NCBI GenBank assembly: GCA_025642075.2 | Contig: JAODUO010001653.1 | Location: forward strand, 1 to 64,000 | Reading direction: 5' to 3' | DNA from: Ridgeia piscesae | Lineage: Eukaryota; Annelida; Polychaeta; Sabellida; Siboglinidae | DNA length: 64,000 nt | Shown: positions 1-13,827 of the stretch, in pieces | Layout of the letters: each line of letters starts with the position of its first letter | Numbering within the stretch: position 1 is the first letter of the stretch | The notes under the pieces: generated by a model | What the model was told of the DNA's origin: nothing | What the model saw: the letters and a program-made list of their open reading frames with translations, nothing else | The model's database searches: none | Translations under genes and position numbers: made by a program

Positions 1-560
1 ACCAAAGGGATGGTAGCAGAACGGTGTCTTAAGCATCCCATTAGCCGTACCGATGCCGTAGAACTAATAACAACCTCAACGCACGGCGGTCTTATGTACG
101 TTTGAGGACGTTACTGCTGTCACGTGAGTGTGCCGAACATGACTAAATAGCGCGGACATGAATACAACACAACACAGTGAAAAATCGGTAAACTATTTTC
201 AGAAAATAACGCGAATGTGAATGTAAGCCAAACACGTCGCGGACGTATGAGTAACCGTACCTTTTGCCACACCAGCCGGGGGCACAACTTGAGTTTTGAT
301 CGACTGTTTTAATAATGCACACGAATGTTGAAGGTATTTGTTCATGACCTGTCAGCGGGCGTCACATATCCACCAGGGGGCGCCGCATGACCATTGACCT
401 TTTTGGCAGTATCAGTTCTTGACATATTCGCAAGGGGCGCCACTTGATCGTCACCAACCTAGTTATGACGTCATGTTCCACTTTCCTCGCGCCAACCGTC
501 CAACCATCTTTACCAACAATACTTCTCACATACACGCACACGCACACGCACACGCAAACG
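1..560. repeat. Left arm of a large inverted repeat
   Basis: The reverse complement of this stretch matches 5698-6214 closely along its length; position 1 pairs with position 6214. The inner end of both arms runs into a CA/CG-rich microsatellite (here near 533-580, on the other side 5500-5697). The arm reaches the window edge, so its outer limit is unknown. No gene was recognised in it. A shorter, diverged copy of the inner part lies at 29690-29870, so this is a dispersed repeat family. Confidence 0.85.
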
Positions 561-826
561 CACACACACACACACGCACATGTTTTTAGTATATTATTTG
601 GTAATATTATCAATACATAATATTACTTTTATTTATTGGCATTATTGTTGAATAATAATAATAATAATTATTATTATTTTACTGTTTTAATATATACTAA
701 ATTAAGTATTATTAATAATAGGTATACATATACCATCATTTATCAGTATCATTGCAATGTAGTTATACACTATACCGGTTATTACTTATTTTAATTAAAA
801 GTGCTACGCTAGTTAATACCGTACTA

Positions 827-830
<4 letters not shown>

Positions 831-899
<69 letters not shown>
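831..899. repeat. (TA)n microsatellite
   Basis: Uninterrupted TA dinucleotide run in AT-rich DNA between the inverted arms. Confidence 0.97.
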
Positions 900-903
<4 letters not shown>

Positions 904-1035
904 TTATTTTTTATTTTAAAACACTAGTATATGTCTTATTTTATACATACATCTTGTTATGTCTTTTAAATTGTAATATGTTGTGAAACGCCACGAACGA
1001 TTATGGATGTGATGTGGCGCTATACCAAAAAACTA

Positions 1036-1080
1036 TATTATTATATTATTATTATTATATTATTATTATCATTATTATTA

Positions 1081-1125
<45 letters not shown>

Positions 1126-1127
1126 TA
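1036..1127. repeat. (ATT)n microsatellite
   Basis: ATT trinucleotide array with a few interruptions. Confidence 0.95.
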
Positions 1128-1844
1128 ATTGAACACAAATAGCCCACTTTAATCTGCCATCAGGTCAGTGACGTAGGTGACTCACCCGTCAGGTAGGTAG
1201 AGCCTTGCCACAGGGCCTGTCAACATCCCAACTAATCCCCAAAGCAGTAGACAAGATGCTGCCGTCCCCATCCTCAGTGCCATGGCTGATTTGGGAAGGA
1301 GGACCTACGAAACGTATTTTGTCAATAAATAATTTCCTAATCAATATTATTGAAATAAGGGCATATCATGAGCTTTGAGCAGTATTTCATACATATATGT
1401 TTTACTTGTAGTTATTTCACAGTCAATTTACTTATTTTTGTGATGTGTTGGCTGCATTCAGCAGTTTGTTTCTCAGGGCTACTGCCAGATGGCGACACTA
1501 GTCCATCAATGCAGTGAGATCACAGAAAAACGTAAACTGACAGTGAAGTGTGAATAAGTAAACATATCACTCATTTGAACCATACAGTCCAGTGAACCAC
1601 TTCACTCATTTCATAGCTGTAGGCAATTTTCAATACGTAAACAATTATAATGACATGCATACTTGTAATATGTATAGCCACCGTTATTTGTCTGTTGTTG
1701 CATATTGACTGTTGAACCCAAATAGTCCACAATAATCCAGGCGAAAATGTGGCGAGTGTGTCCATAAAATGTACTAAATTGTACCTGAATTATACATTTT
1801 ATTTCATTCACAAAGGATATATCATATAATGATGTAATATATAC

Positions 1845-1846
<2 letters not shown>

Positions 1847-1906
<60 letters not shown>
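1847..1906. repeat. (TA)n microsatellite
   Basis: Uninterrupted TA array; the left flank is already TA-rich. Confidence 0.97.
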
Positions 1907-1911
<5 letters not shown>

Positions 1912-3111
1912 ACTGTTATTGGTATAAATTATACATATGCTGCTACACTTTACGTACTTCATTTATATTGATTATAAGCCATGGCATTTTTTAGTTAGTT
2001 CAAGCCAAAATAGGTTTTGAATGATTGACTTGTTTACAAACTGTGCAGTGCCAAGTCAAGCTTTTTATGCGGGATCACATTGTTGCTGGTTCAGAATTGT
2101 TGTGATAGAGATTATAGTCAATGCATACATGTGACATCCATTTTCTAATTTGTATTGCTTTCTGTGGATCTAATGTTTGAACCCATTCATTATACATGCA
2201 CTGATATTTCTACCCATCCAAAATGGATTTATTCATCCAAATAACTAACGGCGGTTCTCTAGATGAAGCTATGGCCATAGGTCATATTTAAATGCTGCCA
2301 ATGTTGAAACAAGAAGACAGCTTCCACAAGAACGAGGGAGAAATAGTCTGCCATAAACCATACATCTACTGTCTGTGGGTGAACCCGTATTGCACCAGTT
2401 GTTGCACATGTGCAAGCAACTGCAGATAGACACCGTTTTGCACTGTCTAGCCGATGACACCGATTAGTAAAAATATTTTGTTTTAATATATTGATGTATA
2501 TTTTATTACACAACTGGCTAACTATGTTGTGACAACCACCATTATGTGGTTATACACATTGTAGATATGTATTTTCAGTAACAAACCAATAGGCCTAATG
2601 ATTGCACCAAAGACAGTCATTGTTGGTCAATATTAGCGTAAGACCACATTTGAGTCTCCTATGTAGTAGCGTTATAGTGTTAGCTTAATTTACTGGTAGG
2701 TTTATTTTTACACTAGGGCATTCACCTTTCCATACATTAACAAGACTGTATAAACATGAGCCTATATAAACGCCAGGTGTAAAATTGGTGAAATTCAAAT
2801 AACTTATTCTGCCACAAGTAATCCAATCTTAAACTTGATTCAAGTGCCATGATCAGTTAGATCAAAATTACACTTGTATGTATATGGCAATAACACTGAC
2901 TGACTCTGTCATAACTTTACAGTTCTGATACCACGCTGCACAAATACATAATTTATACTCACTCAACACTATACATGTCTCGCAGAAAGTCAAACACCTT
3001 GCATAACGTCATTTCTATTGGGAGAGTGTTTTCATCGGGGAATGGCGGAAGAAACCCTAAATGTGATCTTAAGTATATTGTTTTCTCAATGGCAATGTTG
3101 ATTTCGTATTG

Positions 3112-3134
3112 ACACACACACACACACACACACA

Positions 3135-3174
<40 letters not shown>

Positions 3175-3232
3175 CACACGCACGCACGCACGCACACGCA
3201 CACATATCAGGTCAGGTCAGGTCAGGTCAGTA
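3112..3232. repeat. (CA)n/(CACG)n array followed by (AGGTC)n
   Basis: Compound array: CA dinucleotides, then CACG tetranucleotides to about 3204, then about five overlapping AGGTC units at 3208-3232. Frames read across it are repeat artefacts. Confidence 0.95.
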
Positions 3233-5499
3233 CAGGTCATTTCTGAACAATCATATTCATAATTATAGTCTTCTTCAGTTGTGTGAAAACATTACCACAC
3301 ATTGTCAACGGATCTTCCTCTTCTGCCATTCGTGACGTTAACTGAGCAGTCATCAGTGCTTCAGTAACAGAATGCCTGACATAATGTGTATGTCTAGTCT
3401 GATCTGCTGATTCTCTTATGCATGGCTTCCCAGCAGAAGCAGACAACAAGTTCAAATTATAAGCTGGAGCTGACTGGTGACTCACAGAGACAATGAATAC
3501 AGCTGATTTCAGGTTCTTAGCCAGTTGTCATGTATTTGTCCATTGGTCTTTTAGACCAAGGGACAACTACAGACTCAGTCAGGGCTAAGAACAAGGTATG
3601 GTTGGGCTGGCTAACTAATATTTGCAGAGTGGGTACAGTACAGCCTGCTAATGTCCAGAGCTCAAGATTTCCTTTGTTCCTTACAAGTATTACCAACTGG
3701 CACCTGACAGTACTAGACTGTATTCACCATATTTCTTACCAAAACTGGTAAATCTTCTGTTGAATTCTTTTTGATGGTTTCAACACATACCACGATAGAC
3801 ATGGACAAGCAACTAGACAACCTGGTAGCTTTTGGTGAATATTAACTAAATTCTAAATAGACTAGATGTAATTACAGGAACAAGTGAGTGGTAATATTAA
3901 AAATGATGGACTTATTTTCACATATTTCCCGGCAAATACAATTTTTCCAAGTAAATACCAGGTTGTTCCCACCGCCCTGTCAAAAACCAGTTTGTCCATG
4001 TAACTTGCCAACCCTGGCTCAAATCATCATTTTGTTAATGTCAGTTAAAGAATCATAGGTCAGTGATGTAGAAAATGTCAAAAATATGTTATTGCCATTG
4101 TATTGGGTTATAGTTAGAAACATTTTAAATGTTGTGGATTTTGATTAATTATGGATGTAAAGTCATAATGTTTTATTTGAAAAAGTGTATATAATTGTTT
4201 ATCACAAGTTCATGTGATGAACAAATTCATCCAAATTAGTTACAATGTATGTGGTCAATGCATTCTAGAACTTAGTCTGCACACAGGCCACGTGTTGCAG
4301 AAAGTACAAAGCCTGTTTATTTATTCATATTTGTTATTTCTACTGGACAAGAAAAAGTTGATATTGGATACTTTTCTCTTTCGTCTTATAAATCAAAAAA
4401 TTCTAACATTGCTGCTGTATAAATAATAAACAAAATCTCAATGTTATTTAATTGCATGCATACCAAATTTAAGCACACATTTTTTCTAGACTATAGACGA
4501 CACATCATAGTTGATGTCGCTGTACGGTACACTTGACTGTGTGACGTACAACTACATCACTTCACTTGACGTGGTGCTCACCAAAAAAGCAGCCATATCA
4601 TAAATAACTTGACTTGATCGTTGGCCGCTACAAAACACAATAATTTTGCGTTTTGGGGACCTTTGCCTTTTCTGGGTTAGCTTTGCTTTGGTGTGACTGA
4701 ATGACTGAACTGAACATTCGTCAAACTTGAAAAGCTACGGTTTTCCAGCTATCCTCCTTCTACGATTACCTATTTTACTGTTTAGTCAGAATAGACCATG
4801 GGGTATATAGCCAAGGCATATCAATGACATAGGCCATAGTCATAGACAGTCCGTAGAATGATAAATCTGCATGTTGATGTGTTGAGTCACATAACATGAG
4901 TTTGCAGACAAACTACAGTCTACAGTGTCAGTGATACACATACAAAACATCGTTGTCGGCTGCATTAAATTGCAACTGTACTGGCCTGGCTGGTGCCATT
5001 AGTTTGCCTACTCTCTCGGCACCTGCTGTCTATCTCGTAGAATCGAGACCAGTGACTACGATAAATGCCGCACACGGAATCGTCGTCTCATTTGAAACTC
5101 CCTTTATCCAATGAGTGCTCGAAATGCAACTCGTGACGTCACGCATGCGGTTTTCGGGCGCGTTGACAGAACGAGTACTGCAGCACGTCGACAGGACAAG
5201 GCATACATTTGACAAGGGGCTAAATAGTTTAAGGCTATAAATTATGGGAACGTGCATTTACATAATTTAGCGCATCGTTATCCTCCCAAATAGCCCAAGC
5301 TTTTGGAATTGAACTTGAAATAAGTTGTCGCTGCCGGTTTGGTTTGTGTAGTATGGCGTGTATAGGGAGGGACCCAGGGTAGACTACTTGGCGGTGATCC
5401 GGGGTGAATGTTTATACACGTATTATATATGCACAGTGTTGTGGAATGTTTCACAAAGTCGAGGTCTTCGATCGATTTAAGATAGCTACAATAACTTGA

Positions 5500-5697
5500 G
5501 TGTGTGCGCGTGTGCGCGTGTGCGCGTGTGCGCGTGTGCGCGTGTGCGCGTGTGCGCGTGTGCGCGTGTGCGCGTGTGCGCGTGTGCGCGTGTGCGCGTG
5601 TGCGCGTGTGCGCGTGTGCGCGTGTGCGCGTGTGCGCGTGTGCGCGTGTGCGCGTGTGCGCGTGTGCGCGTGTGCGCGTGTGCGCGTGTGCGCGTGT
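5500..5697. repeat. (TGTGCGCG)n octamer microsatellite
   Basis: About 200 bp of a perfect alternating purine-pyrimidine octamer. It sits at the inner end of the right inverted arm; the matching place in the left arm has a much shorter CA/CG tract, so the array expanded after the arms were formed. Alternating TG/CG is the kind of sequence that can adopt Z-DNA. Confidence 0.97.
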
Positions 5698-6214
5698 TGT
5701 TGGTAAAGATGGTTGGACGGTTGGCGCGAGGAAGTGGAACATGACGTCATAACTAGGTTGGTGATGATAAAGTGGCGCCCATTGCGAATATGTCAAGAAC
5801 TGATACTGCCAAAAAGGTCAATGGTCATGCGGCGCCCCCTGGTGGATATGTGGCGCCCGCTGACAGGTCATGAACAAATACCTTCAACATTCGTGTGCAT
5901 TATTAAAAAAATCGATCAAAACTCAAGTTGTGCCCCCGGCTGGTGTGGCAAAAGGTATGGTTACTCACACGTCCGCGACGTGTTTGGCTTACATTCACAT
6001 TCGCGTTATTTTCTGAACATAGTTTACCGATTTTTCACTGTGTTGTGTTGTATTCATGTCCGCGCTATTTTGTCATGTTCGGCACACTCACGTGACAGCA
6101 GTAACTTCCCCAAACGTACATAAGACCGCCGTGCGTTGAGGTTGTTGTTAGTTCTACGGCATCGGTACGGCTAATGTGATGCTTAAGACACCGTTCTGCT
6201 ACCATCCCTTTGGT
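5698..6214. repeat. Right arm of the large inverted repeat
   Basis: Reverse-complement match of the first ~515 bases of the window, with a few substitutions and small indels. An open frame of 136 codons (5713-6123) lies inside but resembles nothing known, and the opposite arm does not keep it as one frame, so I do not call it a gene. The arm is marked by repeated GGCGCC-containing segments near 5775-5870. Confidence 0.85.
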
Positions 6215-7315
6215 AGTGTTTCGTTATGGGTGGTCACGACTATCCATACTAATGAATCGACTACGTGACTGGACTCCAACATGTTTTAATTTACTACCAA
6301 GTGTATCCAGCAGTCAACCATGTGCTTCTGACGCGTCATTTCCAACCCCACAACTACATGTTATAGTTGCGCTACCATTCGCCAGATGGCAGCATGGCAT
6401 GGACATAGTCACGTAACATCTCCCTCCTTATAATTTGAGACGCATAAACAAAACTATTCGACTAACATTATCTAGTGAACGTTTACAGAAACTTAAACGA
6501 GTATTACACTTAATGTGATTAGGCTGCCACTTACTTCAGTTTGTCTATAGACTTGATCAACTACAGTTAAGCGAAGTCCATCTACAGGCTTGATACATGA
6601 CAATTTGAACTTGTCAATAGACTTGATCTATTACAAGTTCAATCTGTCCACGGGCCTGCCTACTCTCCCGGATTGTGTAGTCATGGGACCACATTCTCGC
6701 GTGTCTTTTGGCACAAATACCTTATTTGTCGTGTATTCTATGAAATTGCTGCAGTTTCTTGTTATGGAGATGTGGCTGCGTTTGTCTCAACAGCGACGGT
6801 CTCCAGGTCATGGGCTCGATTTCTCGGTATCATCGTTTGGGTCTGTCATCGCAATCACGTGTCGTGTCGTGCTCGGATAAACATGATGGTCTGATACATA
6901 GGCGGTTTCGACGGTAATGGCGGCCAGTTGCTGTTACGACATCGTACGATCGAATGGACAGAGCTTTGTGAACCGTTGCCTCAGCCCACTCTCTCCTGTC
7001 GTGTTCTAATGTCGACATTCAAACGTCGTAAGTCACGTCTGGGGTGACCTCAGTTCAGTACTGATCGGAATCTTCATCTAATTATAATCGAGCATGCGTT
7101 AATATGTATGCGGGAATATCAACATTTTCCTTATCGAAGGCTTGCATCTTCCAGTGGTTAATCTACAAACCCAGAAGAATAAGATACAAGAACTATGTGT
7201 TCACATATTTAGACATAAACCCTTCGCATTTGTTGTCACAGAGAGTGACGGCTATTAAAAAAAATGGCGGTCCGAGAAGTTACTCGTAATTACCTGATGA
7301 TCAGAACTATCGTTT
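6215..7315. other. Unassigned sequence, no recognised gene
   Basis: About 1.1 kb outside the right arm. Only short open frames (under 100 codons) without recognisable domains. A weak imperfect duplication of about 60 bp with a TAGACTTGATC core is visible near 6540-6660. Confidence 0.5.
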
Positions 7316-8286
<971 letters not shown>

Positions 8287-10608
8287 TTGACTTCTTTAGT
8301 GCAGCATGCCTTAATGGTAAAGGTATTGTGTATATTGTTATGCTTGTTCGTGCTCTTGAGCGACTTATGTTCTGGTCTTCGACCCGAAGACCACACCCAA
8401 CAACATGGCGGGTTCTATTACACGCGGAATGAACTGCTTCGGCTACGCCCGCCTCCATATCCGCCGTCTTCACGGCCGCTGATGCCGACTGTCAACACCA
8501 CACAAGATGCGTCCAAGAAACGCAAACGAGGTAGGCGTGGTGGTGTAAAGAACAGACTTCGTAGACGACCAGCAAAACCACCCCTACCATCTGTTGTATT
8601 TGCAAACGTCCAGTCGCTGTACAACAAAATTGACGAGCTTCACGCCAAGTGCCGATACGACAACGTCTATCGAGAGTCCTGCGTGATGGCCTTTTGTGAG
8701 ACATGGCTGGACTCTAACCGTCCAGACGATGACATCATTCTGGACGGGTTTACTGTGTACCGTTCAGACAGAACCAAAGAATCGGGAAAGACGAGAGGAG
8801 GGGGTTTGTGCATTTACATAAATAATCGGTGGTGTTCCAACGTTAAAATACACACCACACTCTGTTCACCGAACTTGGAATTGTTGACGCTGTCTGTTCG
8901 CCCCTTCTATTTACCGCGGGAATTTAGCAACATTGTATTATGTTGTGTTTATGTTCCACCCAGTGCAGACGCACTCGCCGCAGCCGACACAATAGCTTCT
9001 TACATGCAGTCAATGTTGTTACGCTACTCGGACGCTCCTGTGTTTGTTATGGGCGACTTTAACAGCTGCACGTTGGATACTGCGTTGCCGTCATTTCATC
9101 AATATGTTCATGTGCCAAAAAGGAACAACAAGACAACAGATTTATGCTATGGGAATATTCCCAGTGCTTACTCCGCTCGTGCTCACCCTCCCCTCGGTCG
9201 TGCCGATCACAATGTCATCAACCTCATCCCAGCGTATCGACAACTGTTGAAGAGAGTCAAGCCGACCAAGGTCAAGGTTCGACAATGGACTCAGGATGCC
9301 ACCATGCAGCTCCAGGGATCTCTGGCTTGCACAGATTGGGGTGTGTTTGCACCTGATTCCGTGAACTTAAATGAACATGCTTCTATCATTACGGACTACA
9401 TTACCTTTTGCATGGACTCTACCATTCCAATGAAAACTGTGACTGTTTATCCTAATTCAAAGCCTTGGATCACGTCTGATATAAAAAAAAACACGCTTAA
9501 GAACAAACAAATCGCATACCGCTCTAAGGACATACACACAATGAAAAACGCACACAGACAGCTACAAACAGAAATCTCGCAAGCAAAACAAAGGTATCGT
9601 GAACATGTTGAAAATGAGTTTAGCTGCATGAACACTAAACAGGCCTTTGCGCATTTGAAAAAGATGTCAGGTCGTTTGGACAGATTATCTGTCCCTTCAA
9701 CTACTGATCCATTGAAATTTGCTTCAGACTTAAATTTGTTTTATAACAGATTTGACAGCCATGATTTTTCTATTGAGTGTGAGTCGCTCCTAGCTGCTGG
9801 CCCTTTACCCGTACCAGGTGATATTGACATTTCTACCGTGGATGTCACAAATCAATTCAAAAAGTGTAAGGCTAATAAAGCTCCTGGTACAGATGGCATT
9901 CCAGGCCGCTTACTTAAAGAGTGTGCAATTGAGTTAGGTCCGGTATTTCAGCCTCTGTTTAAACAGTCTGTGGATATAGGTGTGATTCCAATCATCTGGA
10001 AAACGTCTGTAGTGGTACCCGTCCCTAAAATGTCATCACCGTCAGAGTTAAACCACTTCAGACCTGTGGCCCTAACGTCCATCGTCATGAAATGTTTTGA
10101 AAGGCTGATTTTGTCTCACATTCTCCCACATGTTCAATCTCAACTGGACCCATATCAATGCGCTTACCGTTCCATAAGAGGCACTGACGATGCAATAGCT
10201 TGCCTTTTACACAAACTATTTGAACACATGGAGACAGCTGGCAACTATGCTCGAATCATATTTATACATTTCAGTTCAGCATTTAACACAATACAAAGGC
10301 ATGTCATGATTGATAAACTACAGAAACTAGAAGTTCCAGCCGCACTTGTTCACTGGGTTTTCAATTTCTTAAGTAATCGCCCGCAGTGTGTTCGAGTGGG
10401 TGACATAAAGTCACCAGTGCTTGTTAGCAACACAGGTGCCCCTCAGGGTTGTGTTCTGAGTCCATTTTTGTATACAAATGATTGTCGTAGTGTTGATTCA
10501 TCTACCCAATTTGTGAGGTTTTCTGACGATACAGCCATGCTCGCTCTTTTGAATGATTTTGCCTCATACCAGTCATATCTTTCTTCAGTGGTACGTTTCT
10601 CTGGTTGA
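8287..10608 (+). pseudogene. Rex1/CR1-type LINE ORF2, endonuclease plus reverse transcriptase, inactivated
   Basis: A 773-residue frame with the layout of a non-LTR retrotransposon ORF2. Residues ~100-310 are an APE-type endonuclease (FCETWLDS, MGDFNSC, and GRADHNV near the end). Residues ~525-760 are reverse transcriptase (KAPGTDGIPG, FRPVALTS, GAPQGCVLSP, FSDDTA). In RT motif A the expected catalytic Asp is His (codon 10267-10269, residue 661, in FIHFSSAFN), so the enzyme should be dead even if translated. Motif C keeps its Asp pair at residues 747-748. TGA at 10606-10608 stops the frame where relatives have a conserved Trp; LINE sequence continues past it in the same frame. The frame starts with a hydrophobic stretch (VLCILLCLFVLLSDL) and a basic patch before the endonuclease. 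Clade placement is from recall of fish and mollusc Rex1-like elements. Confidence 0.93.
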
Positions 10609-11167
10609 TGCAGTAACAATTTTCTGCATCTGAATGTTTCCAAAACGAAAGAAATGTGCATCGACTTCCGTCGTAATAGAACTGTCATGTGGAACAGGTT
10701 GATTCATTCAAATACCTCGGTGTTATATTATATTGTCATTTACAGAGCATGTTACAGCCGTGCAAAAGAAGTCTCAGCAGCGACTGCACGTTCTTAGAAA
10801 GTTACCAGCTTTCTATGTTGATCCACTACTTCTTCTACGCCTTTACCGTAGCATAATTGAGCCTCTCTTAACCTACTGCAGCATTTGTTACTACCCTGCT
10901 CTTTCTGGGAAAAACCGTAACAGGCTTCTGAAAATCTCACATGTTTCTGCCAAGATCATTGGTTTACCTACGCCAAAGCTCTCCGAAATAATCGACCATG
11001 CAATTTTGAAGAAAACTCGAGCTGTCGCTACTGAGTCTGATCACCCGCTCTCTACGTTCTTCCATGTACTTCCGTCTCAAAGGAGATACCGTTATATAAA
11101 ATGTAAAACATGTCGCTATAGCAGGAGTTTGGGGCCGGTGGCCATTAGAATGTTGAATGCTAAATGA
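10609..11167 (+). pseudogene. LINE ORF2 C-terminal part, frameshifted
   Basis: Continuation of the element at 8287. Just after the stop the same frame reads NNFLHLNVSKTKEM, the usual post-motif-C block. The reading then shifts frame around 10690-10735, and a different frame (10733-11167) carries the C-terminal domain (RLYRSIIEPLLTYC, then RNRLLKISHVSAKIIG). At least one frameshift plus the upstream stop show this copy is not functional. Confidence 0.88.
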
Positions 11168-11325
11168 GTCATATTGATGTCACCCGGTTGAATTTTTCTT
11201 GTAGTGTATACATCTGGAAATTCATTTGCATTTTGTTGAGACCATCCCATATATTTTAAATGTGATCATGAGTTGTAAAATGCATATCCTTTTAAGGACA
11301 ATAAAGTAAAGTATACTAATTTGTA
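11168..11325 (+). mobile_element. LINE 3' untranslated end
   Basis: Short AT-rich tail after the ORF2 stop with an AATAAA signal at 11300-11305, followed by a short AAAGT-type repeat (about 11304-11314). Short tandem tails instead of poly(A) are typical of CR1/Rex1-group LINEs, so the element probably ends here. I could not define target-site duplications. Confidence 0.6.
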
Positions 11326-11859
11326 AATAGAGATATTATCATTTTGACCGACATTTTGGATATATTTGTTATTTGTTAGATCAAAATAATAATTTTAAAT
11401 TTATCGTTTTTAGGAACAGTTTGTATGATATATAATTATATATTGTCATATTTTATTTTATTGTATGTATGCTCTGCGTGACGTAACGCCAGAACATATT
11501 CCTATTTTACATGAAATGTACTTGCATGTTGAAAATGGCAAATAAAGATGAATTCATTGTGGCTCTTTATCTATGTTCCGACTAATAATTATAATAATAA
11601 TTACTACAACGGTCGAGTGTCATACCAAGTAAATGTGGCGAGATCGTATGTGTCGATAAACAAATTAGAACTATTGTCTGGTGCACAGTAGTCGTTCGTG
11701 TTCACTTAAGCAGCAAATTCGTACTGATCAATGATTCACGCGATAAACAAACGTTAACGTTACGACTTGTGATGTGGTCGTTCGCTCACAGACCGATATG
11801 TTGCTTCAATTGTGTAGACGAAGTTACCGTCGTGTCGTCGTATATTCATTTGCACTAAG
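11326..11859. other. Intergenic, possible promoter region of the following exon
   Basis: No open frame of note. The last 200 bases before 11860 are less AT-rich and precede a plausible first exon, so they may hold its promoter and 5' leader. No TATA box or initiator could be assigned with confidence. Confidence 0.35.
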
Positions 11860-11935
11860 ATGAAGTCGCCAACAACTCTTCTGATTCAAGTAGTTGTGTT
11901 CGTGTCATTTTCCTGCGGGACAAACGACTATCACA
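11860..11935 (+). CDS. Putative first exon with signal peptide, CCP/EGF-type gene remnant
   Basis: ATG at 11860 opens a short basic start followed by a hydrophobic run (LLIQVVVFVSFSCG) and a small/polar segment, the layout of a secretory signal peptide. At 11935/11936 there is a strong donor (ACA|GTAAGT) leaving phase 1, the phase used by every sushi and EGF exon in this window. Joined in phase 1 to the CCP exon at 20673, the split codon gives Asn and the reading continues into the first CCP cysteine. The downstream exons are broken, so this may be the surviving start of a pseudogene, or the first exon of a gene whose other exons I cannot see. Confidence 0.5.
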
Positions 11936-12289
11936 GTAAGTTCACGTTTGATTCTATAGATGATAAATTTGACGAACTTCGATTAAGAGAACGTGGTTCG
12001 GAATCATGTGCTGCCGTGTCGAACCTTGAGCGAGTTGTCTTCGTGCATTAACTCTAATGTAACTGGTGCTTCACAGAGATATCGCTTAGATTGGATGCAG
12101 CGTTTATAAGAACGTACGTTTTAGGTAGTGTAAATGGATCGTGGTATTCGTGAGGGAAAATAAGGTAATACAATTATTACTTTAAAATTAATACAGGACG
12201 AAAAGTGGATTATTTGAGGTGAATAGCAGATAGGTTTTATAAAGATACAGATGTGACAATTTGCTAGACCGTGAAGGAGTGAGACACAA

Positions 12290-12343
12290 AGATGCGCGCG
12301 TGCGAGTGTGTGTACGTGTTTGCGTGCGTGCGTGCGCGCGCGC

Positions 12344-12398
<55 letters not shown>

Positions 12399-12443
12399 TG
12401 TGTGTGTATGTGTGTGTACGTGTTTGCGTGCGTGCGTGCGTGC

Positions 12444-12475
<32 letters not shown>

Positions 12476-12585
12476 TGTGTATGTGTGTGTGTGTACGTGT
12501 TTGCGTGCGTGCGTGCGTGTGTGTGTATGTGTGTGTCTGTTTGTGTGTGTGAGTGTGTGTGTGTGTGTGTGTCTCTATATGTTTG
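12290..12585. repeat. Compound (TG)n/(CGTG)n microsatellite
   Basis: TG runs broken by three copies of a GTACGTGTTTGCGTGCGTGC segment, so a longer unit has been duplicated inside the dinucleotide array. Confidence 0.96.
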
Positions 12586-12586
12586 C

Positions 12587-12955
<369 letters not shown>

Positions 12956-13202
12956 AGCTTTATTGCCATATTCGAAGTGCGTTACATGATGATTTGTAAT
13001 GTAGTCTGCCGTTGACTCATATAGTGCCTATATATACAATAAAATGAAATATGGCAAATAAACATAATATATACATTGTACATAATATGTTCTTTAAAAT
13101 GTTTTTTTAATATAATAAATAAATAAAGACAAAATTAAACTAATATATTATCTATTTAACAATATTTGTGGTGTAAACTAGTTAATAAATAAATATATAT
13201 AC

Positions 13203-13231
13203 AATTATATTTTTAGAAGATAATTTAGACA

Positions 13232-13263
<32 letters not shown>

Positions 13264-13298
13264 CATATATATATATACATATATATACATATATATAC

Positions 13299-13385
<87 letters not shown>

Positions 13386-13403
13386 TCTTCTAAAAATATA
13401 ATT
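13203..13403. repeat. Palindrome with a (TA)-rich centre
   Basis: Arms 13203-13221 and about 13385-13403 are reverse complements of at least 19 bp (core ATATTTTTAGAAGAT). The centre is TA/TACA dinucleotide sequence. One of three clear palindromes in the window built around TA arrays (see 43347 and 63398). Confidence 0.8.
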
Positions 13404-13827
13404 TAAATTAGAAAACATACATTATAAGAGGACTAAAATATGATTTAAAATTATATTTACAATTACAATTTTGTTTAAAAATGTATTTATACAATTATTA
13501 AGTTAAGCTAAAATTTCAGGAGAAGAGACGATTGTTCATGGAACAGTATTCTTATACATGAGCATGGACGCTCAAGTTGTTCTATAATGACATTTAACAC
13601 AACCAAAATGGTGTTTTTAAAAGTATGTGTTCATTCTGCAAGCAAGTCGAAACGGATCAGATATTATGTTCAACGTGGGGTAAGATATATTTCAGGACTC
13701 TCTCCTCCCCAACGACTTATCCGCAGTGAGGTGAGAGCAATTAAGAAACATAGGGTTAAATTTCTTAGGTATTGGCACAATCTCGGAGGTTTTCCACTGG
13801 AGCCCAACACATGGTTAAAACAAAACG
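13404..13827. other. Unassigned sequence before the tail-exon copy
   Basis: No recognised gene. A 140-codon frame (13587-14009) runs through, but its second half reads the tail-exon copy below in the wrong frame, so it is not supported as a gene. Confidence 0.5.

Larger units (their letters stand above)
561..5499. other. Spacer between inverted arms, no recognised gene
   Basis: About 4.9 kb of AT-rich DNA between the two arms. Open frames are all under about 85 codons and none resembles a known family. It contains (TA)n, (ATT)n and CA-type microsatellites, annotated separately. No transposase, integrase or reverse transcriptase motif was seen, so nothing supports calling the whole 6.2 kb unit an autonomous transposon. 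Confidence 0.6.

Noticed and set aside
3208..3240. Nuclear receptor binding cluster (AGGTCA direct repeats)
   Set aside because: The half-sites overlap because the unit is a 5-bp AGGTC microsatellite; spacing does not match known DR elements and no promoter is near.
5713..6123. 136-codon frame in the right inverted arm as a gene
   Set aside because: No recognisable domain, and the matching left arm does not keep it as one open frame.
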